Positions 6,582 to 13,851 of a stretch of DNA of 44,249 bases are shown one piece after another; the first letter of the stretch is position 1; the number at the start of each line of letters is the position of its first letter. The DNA is from CAYOLL01 sp964404765 [NCBI: uncultured Gemmatimonadota bacterium] (lineage in GTDB: Bacteria > 4572-55). The stretch is from positions 1 through 44,249 of the forward strand of contig CAYOLL010000038.1 of NCBI GenBank assembly GCA_964404765.1, read 5' to 3'. The notes under the pieces are model-generated. The model was not told where the DNA came from, did no database searches, and worked only from the letters and a program-made list of their open reading frames with translations. Position numbers and translations under genes: made by a program.

Positions 6582-9500
6582 TTACTTCAACAGCAACATC
6601 TTCCGCACCTCAATCAACTTCCCCTGTTGCAGGCGATAAAAATACACGCCGCTGGCCGCATCCTGCGCCTGCCAAACCACGTTGTGCAATCCAACCGATA
6701 ATTCATCGTCCAGCAAGGTGGCCACGACCTGTCCGGCCACATTGTAGATTTTCAAGGTCGCCCGGCCCTTTTGCGGCAGGGTGAAGGCAATCGTTGTGGC
6801 CGGATTGAACGGGTTCGGGTAATTCTGGCTCAGGCCAAAGGTGTAGGCCGTCGGTTGCGGCGCGTCGTCTTCGATGCTGACCGGGGCGACGCGGGTCGTG
6901 ACCACGTTGGGCCGCACAGTTTCGGCGTTGCCGGCAAAGTCTTTGGCCAGTGCGTAAAAGGCGTAGGTGTGCCCAAAGTTGACTTTCACCCGCAGCGAAT
7001 CGCCGCCGGTCGTCCACAGCGGATAAAAACCGCCGCCGTCAAGCGCCTGATAAATCGTCACGGCCTGCACACCGGAGGCGTCGTCGGCGCTGTGCCAGCG
7101 CACGAGCACGGTCGTGTCCGGCACGGTCGCGGGCAGGGCCGTCATCTGCGTGACCGGCGCGGCAAAGTCCAGCGTGTTCAGCGTGGCGTTGGTGGTAATC
7201 GGCGCGTTCAGGTCAAAGGTGATCGTAGCCGTATTGCGCAGCGTCGCGCCTGAGGCCAGGCCGGATTTGGGCAGCACGGAATAGCCCACCCAGCCTTCGC
7301 CTTCGGGCGGATGAACATTGGGCGGCAGTTCGATGCCTTCGATTTCCCAGCGCAAAATTTGCCCGGTGACTGTCTTGGTCCAACCGGCATGGCTCGTTGG
7401 CCCAAACACGACCGAGGCCGGGTCAAACTCCGGTCGCAGCGTATCCACAATCACGATCTTCCAGGCCGGCGCGGTGGCCTGGGCCTTGTTCTCGAAGAAA
7501 ATCTGGTAATTCATACGGTTGATGGCCGTGATGTAACCGGCCTCGCCTGCGCCGGACGGCCCGGCCTTTTCGTTCGGGTCCCACGAGGTCACTTTTTGCA
7601 CGCCCTTTTGCGCCGTGCTGACTTCGCCGTTGACGTAGCGATTCGCGCCCTGACCCATCGCAAAAATCATTGTAATGCCAAAATCAGCTATTTTCAAAAA
7701 AACGACATTCGGACCCAGCACGAGACCAGGCCCCCAGTTAAAGGCAAAGTCTTTCAGAACCTCCTTGGCCGGTTTTTCAAAGCCGAACCAGTCTTTTTTG
7801 GTTTTTTGCCACGATTTTTGGAATACCTCGCGAGCGGTTGTTTTTTCTGTCCCGGCAAAAACTTCCTCGGTGGCATTGGTAACCAAATCGGCGGCAAAAC
7901 TGACGGCCAGCCCGGCGGCGGCATACCCAACGTACGCGAGCAAGACCGGAAAAACCTGCGGCGAAGCCGGATCAACCTGGAAAGAGACGGCGGTTTGCGG
8001 AACCCACGTCCCCGGCGCTTTATCGGCCCACGTCCCCGGCACTTTATTACCGCGAACTGGATCATAAGCGAGACTCCCAAGTGCCGGGGACGTCCTTGCT
8101 CCAAGGTCAGCCCGCACGATCATAGTAAATTGGCGCTCTTCGTGCGGGGCCATGCTTTCCACAAACAGCAAGGCCAGCGAATCCGGATAGGACGCTGCGT
8201 TTTCATCCCACACCAGCGCGAAATCCTTTGGCAGCAAGGGCTGCGGCGTCACTCCGGCGGGCGCGGACGGCTCGATCCGCTCGATATGGATGCCCGGACT
8301 GACGGTCAGCATGATGGCCATCACCCCGGTCGGGGCGTCGCTGTTGTTGACGTAGTTGATGGTGTAGCGATTGGGCGGCCCCACGCGCACTTGCGGCCGG
8401 CCGATAATCGCCGGAATGACCGATGGCCGCACGGACACCACATCCGCCGATGAGGACAGCACGTAATCGCCGGAAGCGGGCGCGTCGGTGATGGTCACGC
8501 GGTTTTGGTTGGCGTCGCGGGTCGTGTTTTGCGAGGTGGAGATTTGCCGCCACGTGCCGCCGCCGTCGCTGGAATGGTAAACTTGCAGATTCGCTTCGGT
8601 ATTTTTGCCCAGCGCGTCATCGCCATAATACAAATTCAAACTGGCAAAGGTGACGGTGAGATTCGCTGGTTTGGCCGACATGCGCCACCAACTTTTAACT
8701 GCCCCGGCAAAGGTCGGCGGTGGTTGATGGCCAAAGGTCGTGGCGCTCAACGTGTCCAGACCGCTGTTGAGCAAAATCTGCCCGCTTAAGTTGAAATAAT
8801 TGTACGTCTGCGTCGTCGTGGCGATTTTGCGATCAAACGACACTTGACCCCAATTGTCCAGCGTGCCCGACAGCGCACCGCTCAGAATTCGCAGCGTGGC
8901 TGACGCGGCCAATTGACATTTGGCGTCGCCGCTGATGTTCAGATTGGGCAGGACGTTGTCGCCGGTCAAAATCACCGTATTCCCCGTAGCGCGCACATCG
9001 CCCGCCGCTGACGTGGCCAGGTTGATCGTGCGCAGACCGGCCCCGCTTAGCAAAGTGGCATGGGGTGTCCACAGACCCGGACCGGAAATGCTGCCGCCGG
9101 CGTCAACGGTAAACGACCAACCGTTTGGTTCGTGTCTCACCACGCCGTTGTTTACGATGTTGTAAACATATAGGGTCAGCGGGCCGGGCACATTTTGCAG
9201 CGTGTCCGTCACGGTCAGCGTGTTGTGGAAGTAGACGGCAGCGTCCACTTGCGCCAGGCCGTGAATATTGGGTGCGCCATAACAATCGGCCCAGCCAAGC
9301 ACGCCGCTGTTGACAAAATTCATATCGCCCAAATTGCGCAGCACGATTTCGTTGATTTGACCGGCCTTCCACACGCCGGTGATGCCGTCCAACGTCAGGG
9401 CGTAGTTTTGCATGTCCAAAATCGTCCACTGGTTTTGTGCCAGGAAATTGGTACGTGCCCGGAACGTCAACCCGGACGCAGCCTTGATCACGCCCAACGT

Positions 9501-11528
9501 GTCCATATTGAAAAAGCTATCCCCGGCAAAGGCTTTGCCATCGGCCTGCTTAAGGATTTGATCCGCTGTGCCCGTTAGTTTGGTCGCGCTCGGATTCCAA
9601 AAGGCGTTGTTGGTGAGATTGCCCTTGACCTCCAGCGTTAGCGACCAGTTGTTTGTTTCGCGCCGCAGTACGCCGTTGTTGACAATGTTGTTGACATACA
9701 AGGTCAATGGCCCGGCGACATTTTGCAGCGTGTCCGTCACCGTCACTGTATCATTGAAATAGACCGCGGCATCCACTACGCCCAGGCCGTGAATATTCGG
9801 TGCGCCGGAGCAGTCGGCCCAGCCGAGAACGCCATAATTTGCAAAGTAAATATCTTTGAGATTACGCAGCGTCACTTCGTTGATTTGACCGGCTTTCCAC
9901 ACGCCAGTCAGGCCGTCCAATGTCAAGGCGTAGTTTTGCATGTCCAAAGTCGTCCATTTGTTGCTGGCCTTGAAGTTGGTGCGGGCGCGAAACGTCAGCG
10001 CCGACCCGGCCTTTATGACGCCGAGCGTGTCGTCATTGAAAAAGGTGTCTCCGGCAAAAGCCTTGCCGCCCGTTTGCTGCAAAAGTTGATCGCCCAGACC
10101 GGTCAATTTGGTCGAAGTCGGATTCCAAAAGCCGTTGTTGGTGAGATTACCCTTGACTTCGAGCGTAAGCGACCAAGTGCCCGGCTCACGCCGCACCGCG
10201 CCGTTGTTAATAATATGATTGATATACAGGGTCAACGGCCCAGCCACATTTTGCAGCGTGTCCGTCACTGTCATCGTGTCGTTGAAATAGACACCAGCAT
10301 CCACCACGCCTAAACCATGAATATTGGGCGCGCCGTAACAGTCCGCCCAACCGAGTACGCCATAATTCGCAAAGTAAATATCTTTGAGATTGCGCAGCGT
10401 GATTTCGTTGATTTGACCGGCTTTCCACACGCCGGTCACACCGTCCAACGTCAACGCATAGCTTTGCATGTCCAGCGTCGTCCATTTGGTTTGCGCCAAA
10501 AAGTTGGTTCGGGCGCGAAAGGTCAATCCGGACGCAGCCTTGATCACGCCCAACGTGTCCATATTGAAAAAGCTATCCCCGGCAAAGCCTTTGCCGTCGG
10601 CCTGCTTGAGGATTTGATCCGTTGTGCCGGTTAGTTTGGTCGCGCTCGGATTCCAAAAACCGTTGTTGGTGAGATTGCCCTTGACCTCCAGCGTTAGCGA
10701 CCAGTTGTTCGGTTCGCGCCGCACCACACCGTTGTTTACGATGTTGTTAACATATAAAGTCAATGGACCCGGCACATTTTGCAGCGTGTCCGTCACAGTA
10801 ATGGTATCTTCGAAATGAACATCGGCGTTCACCTGGCCCAGGCCATGAATATTGGGTGCGCCGGAACAATCAGCCCAACCGAGCACACCGCCGTTCGCAA
10901 AATTAAGACCGGCGAGATTGCGCAGGGTGACATCGTTGAGAATGCCACGATCCAAAGTCAACGCATAATTCTGCATGTCCAGAACCGTGCGCACATTATC
11001 GGCCTTAAAATTGACACTGGCGCGGAACGTCAGCGCGGAACCGGCCCTGATCAAGCCGGTGTTGTCCATATTGTAAAAAGTTCCGCCTTCAAACGAGGCG
11101 TTTTGACCCTGCGTCAGAACTTGATCGCCCGATCCAATCAGGCGCGTGGTCGAGGGCAGCCAGCCGCCATTGTTAGTAATATTGCCCTTGACGTTCAGGG
11201 TAAACGACCAGCCGCCTGGCTCCATGCGCAGTGTGCCGTTGTTGACAACATTATTGACCGTTAAAGTGACCGGGCCCGCCACATTTTGCAGCGTCTGACC
11301 GGCGTTGATGGTCAGGTCCAGGCAAGTGGCGCTGGTGGCCGCGACCGGGCCGTTGATGATGACGTTGTGGTTTTCGGTGGGAATTACACCGCCGACCCAG
11401 GTCGCGGCCTGATTCCAGTTTCCGCCGGCCATGGTCGAGGTGATGGTTTGGCCGTGCAGCAGTTTTGGTACAAGCAGCAGCACAGTCATCATAATAACAT
11501 GCCTGAATAGCATTTTGGTAATAAACAT
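6582..11528 (-). CDS. T9SS-type secreted protein with 176-aa tandem repeats
   Basis: The product has 1648 residues. A signal peptide (about 1-26, ending 'LLHG') is followed by roughly 730 residues made of four long repeats and a partial fifth. Each contains 'GVLGWADCxGAPNIHGLG', 'TVTDTLQNVxGPLTLYVNNIV', 'LEVKGNLTNN' and 'LTFRARTNF', and the unit suggests beta-solenoid folding. A CARDB-like beta region lies near 1030-1150 and an unusual hydrophobic helical stretch near 1195-1310. Next is a 'SWDPNEKAGP' domain (about 1313-1453, DUF7619-like, common in T9SS cargo), a fibronectin-like domain, and a sorting domain from about 1560 ('YPNPFNPATTIAF', 'GVYFYRL', 'KMLLLK'). The ATG at 11528 is chosen for GGAGG seven bases upstream; an ATG 33 codons earlier would destroy the signal peptide. 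It is probably displayed at the cell surface; its ligand is unknown. Confidence 0.88.
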   Translation of the reverse strand: MFITKMLFRHVIMMTVLLLVPKLLHGQTITSTMAGGNWNQAATWVGGVIPTENHNVIINGPVAATSATCLDLTINAGQTLQNVAGPVTLTVNNVVNNGTLRMEPGGWSFTLNVKGNITNNGGWLPSTTRLIGSGDQVLTQGQNASFEGGTFYNMDNTGLIRAGSALTFRASVNFKADNVRTVLDMQNYALTLDRGILNDVTLRNLAGLNFANGGVLGWADCSGAPNIHGLGQVNADVHFEDTITVTDTLQNVPGPLTLYVNNIVNNGVVRREPNNWSLTLEVKGNLTNNGFWNPSATKLTGTTDQILKQADGKGFAGDSFFNMDTLGVIKAASGLTFRARTNFLAQTKWTTLDMQSYALTLDGVTGVWKAGQINEITLRNLKDIYFANYGVLGWADCYGAPNIHGLGVVDAGVYFNDTMTVTDTLQNVAGPLTLYINHIINNGAVRREPGTWSLTLEVKGNLTNNGFWNPTSTKLTGLGDQLLQQTGGKAFAGDTFFNDDTLGVIKAGSALTFRARTNFKASNKWTTLDMQNYALTLDGLTGVWKAGQINEVTLRNLKDIYFANYGVLGWADCSGAPNIHGLGVVDAAVYFNDTVTVTDTLQNVAGPLTLYVNNIVNNGVLRRETNNWSLTLEVKGNLTNNAFWNPSATKLTGTADQILKQADGKAFAGDSFFNMDTLGVIKAASGLTFRARTNFLAQNQWTILDMQNYALTLDGITGVWKAGQINEIVLRNLGDMNFVNSGVLGWADCYGAPNIHGLAQVDAAVYFHNTLTVTDTLQNVPGPLTLYVYNIVNNGVVRHEPNGWSFTVDAGGSISGPGLWTPHATLLSGAGLRTINLATSAAGDVRATGNTVILTGDNVLPNLNISGDAKCQLAASATLRILSGALSGTLDNWGQVSFDRKIATTTQTYNYFNLSGQILLNSGLDTLSATTFGHQPPPTFAGAVKSWWRMSAKPANLTVTFASLNLYYGDDALGKNTEANLQVYHSSDGGGTWRQISTSQNTTRDANQNRVTITDAPASGDYVLSSSADVVSVRPSVIPAIIGRPQVRVGPPNRYTINYVNNSDAPTGVMAIMLTVSPGIHIERIEPSAPAGVTPQPLLPKDFALVWDENAASYPDSLALLFVESMAPHEERQFTMIVRADLGARTSPALGSLAYDPVRGNKVPGTWADKAPGTWVPQTAVSFQVDPASPQVFPVLLAYVGYAAAGLAVSFAADLVTNATEEVFAGTEKTTAREVFQKSWQKTKKDWFGFEKPAKEVLKDFAFNWGPGLVLGPNVVFLKIADFGITMIFAMGQGANRYVNGEVSTAQKGVQKVTSWDPNEKAGPSGAGEAGYITAINRMNYQIFFENKAQATAPAWKIVIVDTLRPEFDPASVVFGPTSHAGWTKTVTGQILRWEIEGIELPPNVHPPEGEGWVGYSVLPKSGLASGATLRNTATITFDLNAPITTNATLNTLDFAAPVTQMTALPATVPDTTVLVRWHSADDASGVQAVTIYQALDGGGFYPLWTTGGDSLRVKVNFGHTYAFYALAKDFAGNAETVRPNVVTTRVAPVSIEDDAPQPTAYTFGLSQNYPNPFNPATTIAFTLPQKGRATLKIYNVAGQVVATLLDDELSVGLHNVVWQAQDAASGVYFYRLQQGKLIEVRKMLLLK
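8030..8093. repeat. REP-like perfect inverted repeat inside a coding region
   Basis: acgtccccggcactt (8030-8044) has its exact reverse complement at 8079-8093. A further direct copy with one change, acgtccccggcgctt, precedes it at 8006-8020. In the protein these give a duplicated PGTW motif in a linker region. The palindrome looks inserted into the gene while keeping the frame open. Confidence 0.6.
9191..11300 (-). repeat. 528-bp in-frame tandem repeats
   Basis: The marker cattttgcag recurs at 9191, 9719, 10247 and 10775, exactly 528 bp (176 codons) apart, and again at 11282 after 507 bp. The three downstream units are very similar at DNA level. The first (N-terminal) unit lacks the 'GVWKAGQINE' segment, which accounts for the 21-bp shorter spacing. 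Such identity invites copy-number change by recombination. Confidence 0.85.
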
Positions 11529-11798
11529 ACCAGCCTCCCTTTCGTAGCGCCCGGATACCCCAACCCAATGAAGTGCAAATTTCCGGCCCAGAAGATTGAG
11601 GCGTACAGGCAATTTGATATGAAACACTCATTCATTAAAAGTATTTCATACTATAATATCTTTAAATTTAGGGGGGAAGCTACTTAATAATAAGGGAAAT
11701 GCCGGCGAAGAATTAAACCGCCTTCGGGTTTACGCCCTAAATTCGGGCGAAGATTTTTCAAGCGGCCGCATCTATACTCTCAACGGGCACAAGGTTTT
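11529..11798. other. Leader of the surface-protein gene, no gene
   Basis: This holds the ribosome binding site (GGAGG at about 11534-11538) of the gene starting at 11528, an AT-rich stretch near 11640-11680 with tattat/tatagt-like hexamers on the minus strand, and otherwise nothing recognised. No TTGACA-like element lies at the right distance. Confidence 0.4.
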
Positions 11799-11869
11799 GC
11801 CACGAAGACTCGAAGACACGAAGAAAAGCCTTTATTTTTGCTTTTTTCGTGACTTTGTGTCTTCGTGGC
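11799..11869. repeat. Second octamer-phased long hairpin
   Basis: Left arm 11799-11828 (gccacgaag then actcgaag then acacgaag, then an A-run) pairs with 11841-11869 over about 29 nt with a few mismatches. The layout (octamers ending in AAG, A/T-rich turn) is the same as at 68-141, but the base sequence differs (ACGAAG instead of CGCAAG). Confidence 0.6.
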
Positions 11870-11940
11870 GAAGTGAAAAATTATGCCATGTGAAAGGATA
11901 AGTTCACCCAAATTTACAGCGTCATGCACGAGCTGTTCCA

Positions 11941-11980
11941 CAAAACAAAAAGCCGCCCTTCGCATTTGCAAAGAGCGGCT
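11941..11980 (-). terminator. Rho-independent terminator of the cytochrome gene
   Basis: On the minus strand a stem of agccgctctttgc pairing with gcgaagggcggct (11951-11980; two mismatched positions, 4-nt loop) is followed directly by TTTTTGTTTTG (11941-11950). It lies 43 nt after the cytochrome stop codon. Confidence 0.85.
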
Positions 11981-12022
11981 GTTTTGATATTACAACCGAT
12001 TCAATCTATCAACAGAAAGCGC

Positions 12023-13558
12023 TTATTTGACCAGCACCATTTTTTGCATCTTCTCTACACCATTGGCGCGTAATTTATAGAAGTAGACACCGGCTGTTAC
12101 CTGTTCGCCCATTTGATTGGTGCCATCCCAAGTAACACTGTGAGCGCCGGAACGATAGCTGTCATTCACCAGTGTTTTGATCTTTTGACCGCTGGTATTA
12201 AACACGCTTAATTCCACCGGGCCACTCTGCGAAAGTTCAAACGGAATGGTGGTGGAGACGGTAAACGGATTGGGGAAGCTGGGGCTCAATTCGTTGCGAT
12301 AAACAGCAGCGGGGTTGTCTTCGATGCCTGTAATAGGCTGGTGAATGTTCTTGGCAAAATCCACAAGATCAGTCACAGCCTTGTTGGGGATATCGTCCGT
12401 ATCGCTGTCATTGTGACAGCCGAGACAAGCAAATTTCAAGTCAATTGAGGCGGGCCGGGTGGCGTCATTGCGCACAGCCAAACCGTCCGCGGTCAGCATA
12501 GATTCCGCATTGGACGTGATTTTCAACAAGTGCGACCGTATATCGCCCTTGAAACCGCTTTTGCCGGACACTTTGCCCGCAGACTTGCCGGTATAGGCCA
12601 TGTGGCAGTCGATACAGTTCAATTCAACCGGATGATTGTTCAAGCTTGCTTTATCCGCATGACAGGTTTTGCAGGCCATCTTAATTGAACTGCTTGCGCC
12701 GCCCCAAATCACGCGCTTGTGGGGATCATGGCAGGTATAGCAGGTCATGTTTCCGTGCGTCGAGCCTTTCCAGGTGGACAATTCTTCCCATTGCTCGTGA
12801 TGCTCCACATAGCCGCCTTTGGCCTCGATCTTATTATCAAAATTGCGGTTATGGCAGGTGCCGCACAGGAAGTTCACATTATTGCCGGTAGGATTGGCCT
12901 GTACGCCGCCCAAGCCGTTACCACCGTTGATATCATATTCATACACCTTGTCAATATTGGTCTTGTTCGGACCTACCACATGCTGCGAGGCGGGACCGTG
13001 ACAGGCTTCGCAGCCAATGCCCTGTTCGGCAAAACTGCCCAAACCGGTCACGCCGGCCAGCCATGTGCCGTCCGGTTTTGGCCCTGTGGTATGGCATTTG
13101 AAACAGGCGTAATCAAACTTCAGATTGGCCGACGCAACATTATAATCCGACCAACCCAGGTTTGTGCCACCGTAAAAGTTGATTTGGTTGTGTCCGCCGC
13201 CCGGATTGATTTGGCTGTCCTTCGTGCCGACAATAAAACCAGCTTTGTCCACAAAGCGGGCTTTCCAGCCAAAACCACCAATCACACCGCTAATGTCTGA
13301 CCAGTTGACGCCCAAATTGCCAGGGCCCATCCAGGTGTCTATAAAATTCTGCACAAAGCTGGGATACGTAGGCTGTACGCCGTTTTCCACCTTGCTGAAT
13401 TTATAAGGATGGCCGGAATCCTTCCAATTATTGTAGTGGGTTGCGTGGCACCCCTTGCAAGCGTTTGATCCAACAAATGTTTTTTCCTGCGCCAATAAAA
13501 CCGTTGGCAGAACAAGCAACAAAAAACCGCTCAGCACCAGTTTTTGTAACGATAGCAT
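12023..13558 (-). CDS. Exported octaheme cytochrome c with T9SS sorting domain
   Basis: The 511-residue protein has a signal peptide (about 1-23, ending LLA) and eight CxxCH haem sites: CKGCH (34), CFKCH (about 152), CEACH (182), CGTCH (231), CYTCH (272), CKTCH (294), CIDCH (313) and CLGCH (376). The N-terminal 'FVGSNACKGCHATHYNNWKDSGH' resembles the cytochrome c554-type family (PF13435). From about residue 420 there is a sorting domain ('SFPNPFTVSTTIPFEL', 'GVYFYKLR', 'KMVLVK'), so haem-bearing protein would be exported and probably held at the cell surface. A role in extracellular electron transfer or in reducing a nitrogen or sulphur compound is inferred. The ATG at 13558 has AAAGGAG six bases upstream. 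The gene is monocistronic, with its own promoter (13672-13700) and terminator. Confidence 0.9.
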   Translation of the reverse strand: MLSLQKLVLSGFLLLVLPTVLLAQEKTFVGSNACKGCHATHYNNWKDSGHPYKFSKVENGVQPTYPSFVQNFIDTWMGPGNLGVNWSDISGVIGGFGWKARFVDKAGFIVGTKDSQINPGGGHNQINFYGGTNLGWSDYNVASANLKFDYACFKCHTTGPKPDGTWLAGVTGLGSFAEQGIGCEACHGPASQHVVGPNKTNIDKVYEYDINGGNGLGGVQANPTGNNVNFLCGTCHNRNFDNKIEAKGGYVEHHEQWEELSTWKGSTHGNMTCYTCHDPHKRVIWGGASSSIKMACKTCHADKASLNNHPVELNCIDCHMAYTGKSAGKVSGKSGFKGDIRSHLLKITSNAESMLTADGLAVRNDATRPASIDLKFACLGCHNDSDTDDIPNKAVTDLVDFAKNIHQPITGIEDNPAAVYRNELSPSFPNPFTVSTTIPFELSQSGPVELSVFNTSGQKIKTLVNDSYRSGAHSVTWDGTNQMGEQVTAGVYFYKLRANGVEKMQKMVLVK

Positions 13559-13671
13559 ATTAAGCTCCTTTCAAAAGAAATCAGCCCGTACTATAGTTGA
13601 ATTATGAGTAGCCCCGTTAAAAACGGGAAGTGTATCTTTCAAAGAGGTAAACTCTTTTTAAATACAGAAAT

Positions 13672-13700
13672 AGTATACCCAAAAACGGGACCGTTGTCAA
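13672..13700 (-). promoter_or_regulatory. Sigma70-like promoter of the cytochrome gene
   Basis: On the minus strand TTGACA (13695-13700) and TATACT (13672-13677) are separated by 17 nt. The start point would be near 13665, leaving a leader of about 105 nt. aaaaacggga (top strand) occurs both inside the spacer (13681-13690) and in the leader (13619-13628), where cccgtt/aacggg (13613-13627) can also form a small hairpin. These repeats may be regulatory. Confidence 0.75.
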
Positions 13701-13817
13701 CGAAAAAAAGACCTTAATATCTTCTATTTAAATTATTTTTTGCAAATAAGTATTTATTCTCTACTTGCCAAACATATCGGAGTGCGCAGCGATAGCTTTG
13801 ATGCTCAGTGTACGGCA

Positions 13818-13836
13818 AAAAGCATTTGCTGCTTTT
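13818..13836 (-). terminator. Weak hairpin after the HD-GYP gene
   Basis: aaaagca and tgctttt form a 7-bp perfect stem with a 5-nt loop, 16 nt past the stop codon at 13852. The stem is A/T-rich and there is no long T-run beyond it. It is a possible weak terminator. Confidence 0.35.
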
Positions 13837-13851
13837 CTTTGACATCGGCTG

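Noticed and set aside
7311-8453. 380-codon plus-strand ORF opposite the 1648-aa protein
   Set aside because: Long only because the GC-rich coding strand lacks complementary stops; rich in R/H/G, with no start signal.
9110-11290. CRISPR-like regular repeats
   Set aside because: The period is 528 bp, in frame and coding; there are no short repeats with unique spacers.
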